Assembly (NCBI GenBank): GCA_977006965.1
Contig: OZ345361.1
Location: 2,542,001-2,606,000, forward strand
DNA length: 64,000 nucleotides
Source: Phymatolithon calcareum
Taxonomy: Eukaryota > Rhodophyta > Florideophyceae > Hapalidiales
Direction: 5' to 3'
Shown here piece after piece: positions 53,942 to 63,294 of this stretch. The notes below the pieces were generated by a model that made no database searches, was not told the origin of the DNA, and saw only the letters and a program-made list of their open reading frames with translations. A program made the position numbers and the translations under genes. The first letter of the stretch is position 1; each line of letters starts with the position of its first letter.

Positions 53942-54203
53942 TTTCGTGGTGTTGTTCACGAGTTTGGGCAAGACCTCGAAGGCCGACATTCGTTTTGCGC
54001 CCGAAACTCTGAACTAGATGCAGGTTGCCACCATGGACCACCTGATTAGGATGATCCAGAAAGAGCAGATTACTGCAATTCAGGGGAAGAGTATGACCCT
54101 GCAGCAGAAGGATCTCGAGCTTCCCAATAAATTTGGCGACTTTCCACTTTTAGTTCTAAGTTTAGTAGCTTCCTCGCTGGATAAAAATGATTCGATTGTT
54201 TGA
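53942..54203 (+). pseudogene. Broken divergent histone H3-like, copy 3 (C-terminal half)
   Basis: One frame gives FRGVVHEFGQDLE, resembling H3 FQRLVREIAQDF. After a frame change it gives SKADIRFAPETLN, a TAG, and then MQVATMDHLIRMIQKEQITA, IQGKSMTLQQKDLELPNKF. This matches the H3 alpha-2 to C-terminal helices (LRFQSSAV, LQEAAEAYLVGLFEDTN, IHAKRVTIMPKDIQLARRI). The N-terminal half is missing. It differs from copy 2, so the two are not a recent tandem duplication. Confidence 0.55.
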
Positions 54204-55628
54204 TTAGTTGCTACTTTAATGCCCACACATGTTCAATATGATACGAGTATGTGCACTCCTCAGGAGATCGCATCTCTTTAACACAAGCCGAACAGACAAG
54301 ACACAAAAGACACAAAACAGTAGTGAGGACATCAACCGTCCTCGCAGGCACTCTTTCCCAATAAAAGAACCCGTATAGACGAATTTACTGTGTGTGGGTG
54401 CCCTCCAGAGTGCTTTCGCAACACTCACTAATAACGCACTACCAACGTGTTCGTTACACTACCGGTTTTTCTAATAACGTTTTTGAAGTCTAAAAGAATT
54501 TCGTTTTTATGACGTCTTATGGATCTGAAACGAAAATTATACTTTTTCAAGGCGAGGTTATCGACTTCAACTAATGTATTAAGACCAGGTATCGTTATCT
54601 GGGAAAGCTCTCTGTTCTAACCGTTCTTCACACTCAATAATTGTATATAAAAGTATTTAATCATATCTTTATCTTCAGTTTTTTCTATGGCATAATTTAC
54701 ACCGCACAGGTTCTGTGCTTTGAGCTGCACTGAGTGTATTATAGCGCATTCCCAGTTGGATACGGATACCGGAGCAACAGGATTGCAGCCTCGATGCGCG
54801 GTGTGCGGGGGCATAGCGTTTTGTGGGTTTGACTCTAAGTTGTAGCAACAGCGAGCAAAGTATGTGCGGCGTGGAACGCCAGAAGGCAAGGGTAAACGCG
54901 TGACTGTGGAGACGGTATCTGTCTCGACTACTGGTGAGATGTGTTCTTCTTGTGTGACGGGAGTGTCGTTGTTCGTGTTGGGAGAATCTAAAGAGATGCG
55001 ATCTCCCTCTATATGATTGACGTCGGAAAAGAGGACTTAAGTGGTCCTTACAGAACCTTATTTCTAAATTTAACGGTGCTCTGTGCGATCAGGTGGAATT
55101 CATTTTCTCGACGTTTCTAAATTTTCGCTTCTAAATTTTACCCCATCATTATCTGCTCATCGCAGTTCTATACTGGAAATCGAGTATATGTCTAGAATGA
55201 GTATCCTTATATCGAGGATTGACTGTCCTGCATAATATGTTATGACTCTATGACGTAATGACAAGACGGTTTACCTTCTTTTCTGACCGTTGGGACAAAT
55301 TCAAAATACAATTTTTTGCTAAATTTTAGGGCTTTGAAGATCTTGAATGCATTCGACATACAGAACGGAAATCGGCTGGAAATTGACCGTTGCGGACATT
55401 GGGATGCTCGTTTGGTAGAGCCGGAACAGAAACGAAGTGCACCACATTTGGCTCTACAATATAAAACTCCGTCCCTTCCCCTCCTCCTGATCACCTCCTC
55501 CCATACTCGCACTATCGACTTTTACTAGTACCCTCCGTCCTCTTTCTCTCTCACCACAGATCCCCCCTTTCGCACGCCGTCTTTTTCCGCCACCACTAAC
55601 TTCAACACGACTAACTCACTAACTCAAT
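54204..55628. other. Intergenic region and CDC20 leader
   Basis: About 950 bases with no gene, then the duplicated upstream block of CDC20 from about 55165, with a TATA-like box and pyrimidine-rich leader. Confidence 0.55.
55460..55466 (+). promoter_or_regulatory. TATA-like box of CDC20 copy 2
   Basis: TATAAAA lies 169 bases before the ATG, conserved in position with the other copy. Confidence 0.45.
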
Positions 55629-57122
55629 ATGAACTTCTACGGATCACGTCTCACAGACGCTGACGACTTTGATCCCCCGACCCAACCAAACGGACAGGTC
55701 CCGCGCTGGAAACGAAAGGCTGTGCAGAGTGCCACCAAAAAAACGCCCTCTAAGACCCGCTCTAAGACGCCTTCTGGTGACCGCTTTATCCCCTCCTCTC
55801 GTTCCACGACAGACATTGACATCTGTCGAATGGCCCTCTCCTTCAACAACACCAAGGAGAATTGCGCATCTGATTCCGACTCCGCCGACAAGGTTTCTGA
55901 TCAGTCCTACAAAACTACCCTTCAAACTTCATTCCTTCACTCCAACAGCCCAGTCAGCTCAGTCGCATCCAAATGCGATCTCCCCGGTGCCAAGATCCTC
56001 TCATTCAGCGCCAAGGCCCCTATCGCAAAGGAAGGTACAATTGCGCGCGACTCAGTGCTTTACTCGCAGAGCATCGCTGCTCCAATGAAGCGACGAGGAG
56101 TATTCCGTTCTATCCCGAGTCACCCAGAGAAGATTCTTGACGCACCTGGTATTCAAGAGGACTTCTACCTCAATCTACTCGATTGGGGATCTTCCAACGC
56201 TCTTGCTGTCGCGTTACACGACACGGTGTACATGTGGAACTCCACGACCGGTTCCATCGAGCGACTGTGCGAGACAGCGGGTGAAGATGATTTCGTCACT
56301 TCGGTTTCGTGGGCCTCCAATGGACAGATACTTGCAGTGGGTACCAATTCGCATGAGGTGCAAATCTGGGACGCGAACAAAATGACCAAGCTTCGAAGCT
56401 TCTCAAATCATGATGGTCGCGTCGGTTCTCTCGCCTGGAATGGAAGTACATTAGCCACGGGGTCGCGTGACGGAAAGATCCACATCAATGATGTGCGTAT
56501 CGCAAATCCGCATTTCGCCACGCTTTCCGCACACACACAAGAGGTATGTGGTCTCAAGTGGAGTTCGAACGGGAAACAACTTGCATCTGGTGGTAATGAC
56601 AATTTGGTCTGCATCTGGGATAATCAACATGAATCCCGGCACTGGACACCGAAGTTCACACTGGATCATCACAACGCCGCCGTCAAAGCTATGTCATGGT
56701 GTCCCCTGCAAGCCAACGTTCTCGCCACTGGCGGTGGTACCGCGGACCGTCATCTTCGTTTCTGGAACACCGCAAACGGCGCATGCGTGAAATCCATCGA
56801 TACGAAATCACAAGTGTCCGGCATTGCCTGGTCGCAAAATGAGATGGAACTTGTGACATCGCACGGGTTTTCGCAAAACCAGCTCACGGTTTGGAAGTAT
56901 CCGTCAATGGCGCGCATGGCAGAGCTCAAGGGCCATACCCAACGCGTTTTGCAACTGGCACAGAGTCCGGATGGGTCAACTGTCGTCTCCGGAGGTGCGG
57001 ATGAGACACTTAGATTCTGGAAGGTGTTTGAACACAGTGGCTCTAGTCGTCGCAGCCGGAGCAATGGCGCGGTGAAGTGCGAATCACTGGCTCGTCGTCA
57101 GGCTCATCCCAATATCCGATGA
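55629..57122 (+). CDS. CDC20: CDC20, activator of the anaphase-promoting complex
   Basis: The protein has 497 residues and is complete. The N-terminal part holds the C-box DRFIPSSR (51-58) and a KEN triplet in NNTKENCAS (about 74-76). The linker IPSHPEKILDAPGIQEDFYL leads into a seven-bladed WD40 propeller with NLLDWGSSNALAVAL, VGTNSHEVQIWDA, TGSRDGKIHINDVR, TLSAHTQEVCGLKW and ASGGNDNLVCIWDN. The C-terminal IR dipeptide (HPNIR) docks on APC/C. The HxHDVR-like strand and ATLSxHxQEVCGL favour CDC20 over CDH1/FZR. CDC20 selects securin and cyclin B for ubiquitylation at anaphase. It is intronless and differs from copy 1 by few residues in the WD40 part. Confidence 0.95.
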   Translation: MNFYGSRLTDADDFDPPTQPNGQVPRWKRKAVQSATKKTPSKTRSKTPSGDRFIPSSRSTTDIDICRMALSFNNTKENCASDSDSADKVSDQSYKTTLQTSFLHSNSPVSSVASKCDLPGAKILSFSAKAPIAKEGTIARDSVLYSQSIAAPMKRRGVFRSIPSHPEKILDAPGIQEDFYLNLLDWGSSNALAVALHDTVYMWNSTTGSIERLCETAGEDDFVTSVSWASNGQILAVGTNSHEVQIWDANKMTKLRSFSNHDGRVGSLAWNGSTLATGSRDGKIHINDVRIANPHFATLSAHTQEVCGLKWSSNGKQLASGGNDNLVCIWDNQHESRHWTPKFTLDHHNAAVKAMSWCPLQANVLATGGGTADRHLRFWNTANGACVKSIDTKSQVSGIAWSQNEMELVTSHGFSQNQLTVWKYPSMARMAELKGHTQRVLQLAQSPDGSTVVSGGADETLRFWKVFEHSGSSRRSRSNGAVKCESLARRQAHPNIR

Positions 57123-58583
57123 ATTCATTGCGTGTCCCCCTTAATTATTGCGTGCAGCGTGCCTTTCATCTTCCGTTTCCCCCTTGTATATCACTAACAG
57201 GCTGCACTGCACTAACGGTTAATTGCTCCCTACTTTGTTTCTTTTTGTTATTGTGCTTGTTTGCGCGCGACAGGTATTAAAATCCGTAAGTCTCTTTGGT
57301 TCTTCCGCAATTTACTTTGCGCGTGTGCATTGTCTTCGATCGCAGGTTCTGACTATATTTTTTCTCTTCACGGAGTTGTTTTGAGGAAAATTGTGATCTG
57401 TCATTTTTGCTCAAACTTGTCATTAGGCCAAGGATATCTGTGAGCCCAACTTTAGACTCAATAAACACGTGTAGTCGTCGTTTTCTCTATGCATCGCCCT
57501 CTTTGTGCCAACTATTCGCTCTCAGCCGCCATAAGAAATGTCAGGCACTGTAGACAATAAGTGTTAGGATTAGGTAATCTCCACAATTGACGTCTCAGCA
57601 GACGGTCATGTCAACGCCGTCTTGTCGAAAGAGAAAGCTTCTAAGGAGCGCCTTGAGGCTCAGTACCGCAGAAGAGAGGATTTAATCATTGCCGCTGATT
57701 TCGCTGTGGCATCGTCGACAAACCGGAAGAATCCCAAATTGGCTGCCACCAGTCCAAAAATCAACTGCTCGGACCCAGTCGATGTAGGACAAACCTGCAA
57801 ACAAATAGGTTTTAAATTTCCGCTTGGACCAAAACAGTCTTGCAATCTGGGTGTGTACTAAAGTTAGAGTTGAAGGAAGCCGCCTTTTGGCTGCGCAGGA
57901 GTTTGCATGCTCTCATGATTCAACTCTTGTATCCATGGGAAAACGAACCAACTGAGGTCCCCGTCTTCAAGCAGGATGTTTCGTCATTTGGAAAGATCGC
58001 ATTGAGAAGTCGGGTACCACAATAATGACCAAACAAAGAAAGGTGGCTTTCATGTCGGCAGGTTTCTTTGGTATGCTGTGGGGAAAATGGCGTGGAATGA
58101 GGCGAGCGTTCCTCTGGATCCAGAACCGCATCGCATATTTTGAAAAAGTAACGCATATGTCGAACATTTAGAGTCGACGCCGCCCCTCTGCAATGCACTG
58201 GCGGATGGACGAGAAAGCTCTCTCCAATGAAGAAAAATAGCAATGTGATGACATAGTCTAGAAATTTGCTGATTGTCGAAGGCTGACATCGATAAAACGC
58301 AGCCGATTTCATTTTGCGGAAGGCACGCAATGATGTGCGTACTACGCACTTCACCAGCTGAATTCACGATCTCTCTCATGGATGTTACGATTGGCATTCG
58401 CGACTTGAAAACAGCCCACCAGGTTGCAAACTCACTGGGACAAAAAGCAAGGAGCACTGTATCATGAGAAAGTCCTCACCAGACACGTGGCTTTGAACCT
58501 CACGCTGGCATTTGCGCTCATATCCTGGAAAGAGGCCGTGATCTATCGCCACCATCTCTCTGGATAGTGACAGAGAATCCAGA
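57123..58583. other. Interval without a recognised gene
   Basis: CDC20 3' flank, then about 1 kb with only short frames. The frame at 57622-57861 (KEKASKERLEAQYRRREDLI, then LAATSPKINC) and the one ending near 58465 (GIRDLKTAHQVANSLGQKA) read like pieces of a decayed helical protein but match no family I know. Confidence 0.4.
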
Positions 58584-59585
58584 ATGGCACCTGCCGAATA
58601 CGAAGAAAAATGTTTCAAGATTCTCTGCGTGGGAGACGTCCATGGTTTCTGGAACGAAGACGATGAGTCTGCGATACGCGGTTTACAACCTGATGCAGTT
58701 TTCTTTGTTGGTGACTACGGAAACGAATCAGTTGCAGATGTGGAAGCGATATCCAAATTTGCCACAACGGCTGAGGACACGGGCTTGTGCATCGTTGCTG
58801 CTGTGCTTGGAAACCATGAAGCCATATTCCATGGGTTGGATTCAACATTGGGGCAGTCACTAAAGGACGATGGGTCGGCGATACTCTCATCACAATCTGA
58901 TTCGGTACATGCTGTAGACAAGGATGCAGTGAAGCAACAAATGAAAATGCTCGACAGGTTTAATCCAGCTTTCAAAAGACTCAACCTCAAGCTAGGGGCT
59001 TCTATTGTTGCGGGTAGACCCTTTAGTTGGGGCGGGGCTTCCTTTGGACGTTTTCAACATATTTTCGAGCGTTACCTTGGGTTATCGTCAATGGAACAGT
59101 CCACCGAACGCATAATCAATGATGTGCGTGCAACACCAGAGGAGAGCCCTATATTCTTCCTGTCACACAATGGCCCCTTTGGACTTGGAAGCAAGCCCTC
59201 AGATCCTTGTGGAAACGATTATGAGCCCGGTGAGGAGGATAAGGGCGACCCCGATTTAAGAGCTGCAATATCGGATGCCCGTCTAATTAATCGAAGGGTA
59301 CCGCTAGTCGTTTTCGGACATTTTCATCATCGGCTACAAGGAGACGTCGGTGTCAGGACTATGGTGACCTCGGAACCAGACGGGGAAAGCCCTGACCCCA
59401 AGATCACAGTTATGGTTAATTGTGCATTTGTTCCACGGCATGAAGTTTTTGATGGTGAGCTTCTGCACCATTTTATGGTGGTTCTGTGCTCGGCGGAAAG
59501 TTTTGAAGTCGTCAGTGTAGAGGAAGTCTGGGTCACTGCACATGGCAATATTCGGAAAAAGTCAAACCACTACAGTGCAAGTTAA
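58584..59585 (+). CDS. Calcineurin-like metallophosphoesterase, paralog 2
   Basis: The protein has 333 residues. The catalytic set is GDVHG (17-21), GDYGNES (43-49), GNHEA (76-80), SHNGPFGLG and FGHFHH. All metal-ligand positions are kept; GNHE is a known variant of GNHD. Unlike paralog 1 at 43.2 kb there is no targeting extension: the catalytic domain starts about 10 residues after the ATG, so this form is probably cytosolic. The two are clearly related (both with CVGDxHGxW, FVGDYGNE and SxNGPFGLG or SGPFGLG) but much diverged, so the duplication is old. The substrate is unknown. It is convergent with the next gene, 77 bases apart. Confidence 0.85.
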   Translation: MAPAEYEEKCFKILCVGDVHGFWNEDDESAIRGLQPDAVFFVGDYGNESVADVEAISKFATTAEDTGLCIVAAVLGNHEAIFHGLDSTLGQSLKDDGSAILSSQSDSVHAVDKDAVKQQMKMLDRFNPAFKRLNLKLGASIVAGRPFSWGGASFGRFQHIFERYLGLSSMEQSTERIINDVRATPEESPIFFLSHNGPFGLGSKPSDPCGNDYEPGEEDKGDPDLRAAISDARLINRRVPLVVFGHFHHRLQGDVGVRTMVTSEPDGESPDPKITVMVNCAFVPRHEVFDGELLHHFMVVLCSAESFEVVSVEEVWVTAHGNIRKKSNHYSAS

Positions 59586-59662
59586 AATACAAACCTCCCC
59601 AGCGCAAAATATAGCTTTACAATCGACCAATGAGTTGTGCTTAGACATATGTTCTGCGCGTC

Positions 59663-62251
59663 TTAGACATCTTTAGCCTTCAGTTTTTCCAGACATTCAT
59701 CCAAATAGATCCTTGATTTGCTGTCTTCGGGTTGCAATTCCAAAGCACTTGCGAACATATTCGACGCTTTCTTGTACATTTCAATCACGGTCCCTGGGTC
59801 CTGCGCCTCCGCAGATTGTCCAATTCTGGCCCGAGATATGTACGCTAACCCAGAGTTGAAGAATACAATTCGAGATTTGGTGCCCAATCCAATCAACCTG
59901 TCATAGTATACGCATGCATCCGCGTACAGCTCTTCGCAAGCTGGCGTGTCCTGCAAAGATGCAAGCAGGCAAAGACAAAGGCCGAGATTGAACAAAAAAC
60001 CTTCGTTTTCAGGCTCCTCTACAACGCACCTGTTCAGAAGATCACGTGCTTGCTCGAGTCGCTCTTCGGCATTCGCCGAACTCAAATCGCATCTAGCCCA
60101 CGCAATAAGAGCAGATCCATACTCCGCCATCACTGGTATAGACTTGTCGAATGAGTTCATAGCCTTGCTCAATTTGAGAACGGCCTCGTTGAAAATGGCA
60201 GATTGATTTTCGCCAATATCCATTCGGCGTCCACGCTTTACAAGCTCTCGGGCTTCTGAAAGAAGAGTTTCCACACTCGCCGCATCGTTTGCACTGGTCT
60301 CAGCATTAGCAGGGGTGATGCCTGCCTCAGGAGACGGCTCTTTCATGCCATGTGGATCGACATCAATGCTGTGTTCTGCCATGTTCCGTTCTGATCCCGA
60401 ATCTTGGCCAGTTCTGGGAACACTATATTCTCTGCCAAAAGTGTTCGCCGTTTCAATGTTTGCAGTGTCATCGACAGATAAAGTCGATCTACTGCTCGAT
60501 CTAGTTGAATCAAAACTTCCCGTCGTCGTACTTGGAGCATCTGATGTGGAAACGTCGGCATCGACGGGCGGTATGCTACTGTTCAGATTAGACAGAAAAG
60601 TTTCATTCTTTTCACGACTTTCGCGAACGAATTCTCCAGAAGATGGATGCCCTTCTACAGACGAAATATCAGTCGAGGCAACATTTGACTCATTTTTTCC
60701 TGGGTGCTCATTGCCCGCGGTGCTGCTTTCTGTTTCTTCACTGGCAATTTGCGGATATTCTCGAAAAGCCCCACGAAGTGAAGAAAAAGGACTTTGACCA
60801 AGGTCCTCACTTTCCTCCTTTTCAACACTAGACCGTTTCTCAGGCGCGAAGTGATCAGTCCCAAAGCCCCCATCTTCCGGAAGCCCAACATCAGATGCGC
60901 TCCCAGAATCAAGCACGCTATCAGGCCACGTCATTGGTCTTGGCTTATCTCCCTGCTTCGTCTCGGATAAGTCAATGCCCTGCGTGGAGTACGGCGACCT
61001 GGGCAGTTTTCCAAACACCCTAGGGTCTAGTTTTTCCTTGGCCTCCATAGGTCGTCCGCCGATATCATCAAATAGCAACCGACCCGCCGTCGGAAACGTC
61101 TTGCCAATATTGAGCAATGATTCGCGGAGCATGTTAGAAACTTGCGACATGCTCGAAATTCGCTGTTCCGCGTCGTTTGCCTTAATGCGCAAGTCCTCCT
61201 GCGCGCGGGACCCTTGAAGAACACTCTGTTCCAATGCGGCGTTACGCGTTTCGGCTGCAAACAGTCGTTCTCGAATCGAATTCGCCTCCTCGGCACGTCT
61301 AGACAGAGCAACAATATCGGCACGAAGGAGCATTTCGCGCTCAGCTGCGATTTCAGCGTCCTGTCTGGCAGTTGCTATAGTGTTTTTTGACGACGCCAAT
61401 GATCGTTCCAGCGATTGTACTTGAATTTGCAATGCGACGACAGTTTTCTCGCTTTCTTTCAACTTCGCGCGGAGGGTTTCCACTTCGACGGAAAATTGTG
61501 ACTCTGCGTTGTCACGCGCTTGTGCAAGAAATGTGTCTTGAAGTTCCGCCAGCCTTGTGTTTACGGTCTGAATACCGTCTTCCATAGTCTTGAGATGAGA
61601 GGAATCTTGCTGCTCGCGTGCAATACCGGTGTCATGCATGGCCGACTTGAAATCTGAAATTTCGCTTCGCATGACGTCTTTGACAATTGAGGTGATTTTT
61701 TGTTCGTTCAATTCCAGGCGTTTTGAAACCTGCTCCACATCGGCTTGCACATGATTCGATTCCTTTTGCCATTGCATGTAGATGTATCGCACTCGCAAAT
61801 AGTACAACACTGATTGTACTGCGAAGAGAAATACTCCTAGTAATGCGTGTGCCCGCGACAAACGTCGAAAATGAGCCGACGAGAGAAAGAAAGCAGAGCA
61901 GAACGCAGCAATAATTAGGAGATCCAACAGACTAGCCTTGTATGGCTTTAATGTCAGCGACTTCTGCACCACATCAAGGCCCTCATCTCCATTCTTGAAG
62001 TCATCGCTCCGCAACGCTGAGCCAAGCTCTAAAATTGCCTTGATGCTTTTCACATGGTGCAAATTCCTCTGGATATTGGCAACAAAAGGCTTCTCTTTCG
62101 GGGATACGCGTGCTCTTCTCGGTATAAAACAGGTTCTGCCAAGATTGTTTTTCCGTCTCGGCATTGAACTGAAAACGCACTTCTTCCCAAATTGAATGCC
62201 ACAAACTCCTGCAGTTTGCAAAAAAGAGACATATTCAAGCTTTCGTTCCAT
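59663..62251 (-). CDS. Large plastid-type membrane protein with coiled coil and TPR-like C-terminus
   Basis: The protein has 862 residues. The N-terminus is basic (KNNLGRTCFIPRRARVSPKE) and may be a transit peptide. Two membrane segments follow: LLDLLIIAAFCSAFFLSSAHF (about 108-127) and ALLGVFLFAVQSVLYYLRV (about 136-154). A long coiled coil spans about 160-390, and then comes a Ser/Thr/Asp-rich, low-complexity region (about 400-680). The last 170 residues form TPR-like helix pairs: VMAEYGSALIAWARCDLSS, GFLFNLGLCLCLLASLQDT, VFFNSGLAYISRARIG and ASALELQPEDSKSRIYLDE. This C-terminal wording resembles plant plastid TPR proteins of unknown function. It is divergently arranged with the NblA-like gene. 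Function unknown; membrane anchoring with a soluble interaction domain is an inference. Confidence 0.75.
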   Translation of the reverse strand: MERKLEYVSFLQTAGVCGIQFGKKCVFSSMPRRKNNLGRTCFIPRRARVSPKEKPFVANIQRNLHHVKSIKAILELGSALRSDDFKNGDEGLDVVQKSLTLKPYKASLLDLLIIAAFCSAFFLSSAHFRRLSRAHALLGVFLFAVQSVLYYLRVRYIYMQWQKESNHVQADVEQVSKRLELNEQKITSIVKDVMRSEISDFKSAMHDTGIAREQQDSSHLKTMEDGIQTVNTRLAELQDTFLAQARDNAESQFSVEVETLRAKLKESEKTVVALQIQVQSLERSLASSKNTIATARQDAEIAAEREMLLRADIVALSRRAEEANSIRERLFAAETRNAALEQSVLQGSRAQEDLRIKANDAEQRISSMSQVSNMLRESLLNIGKTFPTAGRLLFDDIGGRPMEAKEKLDPRVFGKLPRSPYSTQGIDLSETKQGDKPRPMTWPDSVLDSGSASDVGLPEDGGFGTDHFAPEKRSSVEKEESEDLGQSPFSSLRGAFREYPQIASEETESSTAGNEHPGKNESNVASTDISSVEGHPSSGEFVRESREKNETFLSNLNSSIPPVDADVSTSDAPSTTTGSFDSTRSSSRSTLSVDDTANIETANTFGREYSVPRTGQDSGSERNMAEHSIDVDPHGMKEPSPEAGITPANAETSANDAASVETLLSEARELVKRGRRMDIGENQSAIFNEAVLKLSKAMNSFDKSIPVMAEYGSALIAWARCDLSSANAEERLEQARDLLNRCVVEEPENEGFLFNLGLCLCLLASLQDTPACEELYADACVYYDRLIGLGTKSRIVFFNSGLAYISRARIGQSAEAQDPGTVIEMYKKASNMFASALELQPEDSKSRIYLDECLEKLKAKDV

Positions 62252-62751
62252 GCTTCAGCGAAAATGCATACGCAGGTCGTTCAGAGAACCAAAAGCTATC
62301 CCTTCATCGTGGAATGTTGCACTGAAGAGGTTTAAATCTTAGAACAGAATATGGCCACTTTGGGGGAGGTAAGCACTCTGGACGGAAAAGAGATCATAGA
62401 TCTACTCGCCTTCGCAATGTCATACCAGCAATTATGTCATACTTCACCTACAATACGTGTAATGATCTCGTTTCAGCTGGCGGGATCGCCTCAACCTTCT
62501 ATGAATCATTGCATCCGAGAAGGGGATTTCGGAAACTAAAGCGGACGGCGTCAATGAAATGATCCTGACCTAAGACGCAGTGCATGCTCTCAGCATCTGC
62601 TAACAGATTTCAGGATCTCGTGGACGAGCGTGGGACGTAGGCGGTGAGAACTTCGAGCTGACATTGGTTTTGGAGTGAAAGCGCGACGTTTTGAGTTCCG
62701 GGATCACGAGCCGCATCTGCTTGAAGTGCGTCACCTTTCGGAAGCTGCATT

Positions 62752-63294
62752 ATGCGCGCCCAGGGAGAGACGGAAAGGCAGGGACACGCGACCGCCTTCG
62801 TGCCGATGTGTGGTACTGGAATTCTAGAGCATTGGCAGCGTCAACCATTGCGAGTTTCAAAACGACCGAGAAAGCAATGCAATTCATTTGGACGGGTACA
62901 AATGACTGGGGGTATTGGATACGTTCCCTCCGAGGATGACAGGCCTGAAAGTGCTCCAAAAGTGCCGACAGAGCTTTCTTTAGCTCAACAACTTTTATTG
63001 AAGCAATACGAAGACCAAGTGGAGCGAATGACAACAAAGGAATGCCAAGAACTCGCATTGGAGGTTGCTCGGCAAATGATGGTTAAGGTATGTGTACTGC
63101 GCCCGTCAGTATTATCCGAGTCCTTGCATCGCACATCTGACCCAATTTTTGCTTTCCCTGGTTCCGACTTGTCCTCTCTTAAATTCGGGACTGCTTGGCA
63201 GGATAATATTTTGAGAACAATGCTGAAGAAAGATTCCCCGTTTGGGGCTGAGCCTCCCGACCCGTCAAAATTCAAAAAATCGGCTGGTAGTTAG
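62752..63294 (+). CDS. nblA: Nuclear NblA/Ycf18-like phycobilisome degradation protein, one intron
   Basis: Exon 1 is 62752-63087 and exon 2 is 63202-63294; the spliced protein has 142 residues. The core reads VPTELSLAQQLLLKQYEDQV then ERMTTKECQELALEVARQMM, closely following NblA (ELSLEQxFxLRxFExQVxxMSxEQAQxxLVELYxQMMxR). At VK the sequence has AAG/GTATGTG. The intron ends CTTGGCAG at 63201, and exon 2 continues DNILRTMLKKDSPFGAEPPD, as in NblA C-termini. The 114-base intron is a multiple of three and stop-free, so the unspliced frame would insert 38 residues. NblA adaptors direct Clp protease to phycobiliproteins; in red algae the gene is normally known as plastid ycf18. The head before the core contains AFVP, common near the start of red-algal transit peptides, so an upstream exon with another ATG is possible. 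Confidence 0.82.
   Translation: MRAQGETERQGHATAFVPMCGTGILEHWQRQPLRVSKRPRKQCNSFGRVQMTGGIGYVPSEDDRPESAPKVPTELSLAQQLLLKQYEDQVERMTTKECQELALEVARQMMVKVCVLRPSVLSESLHRTSDPIFAFPGSDLSSLKFGTAWQDNILRTMLKKDSPFGAEPPDPSKFKKSAGS

Larger units (their letters stand above)
55165..57555 (+). repeat. Direct duplication unit, right copy (CDC20 region)
   Basis: Partner of 46500-48890, carrying the intact CDC20. Confidence 0.85.

Noticed and set aside
57622-58467. Hypothetical helical protein between CDC20 and the phosphoesterase
   Set aside because: Only short disconnected frames; no consistent family and no splice model that joins them.
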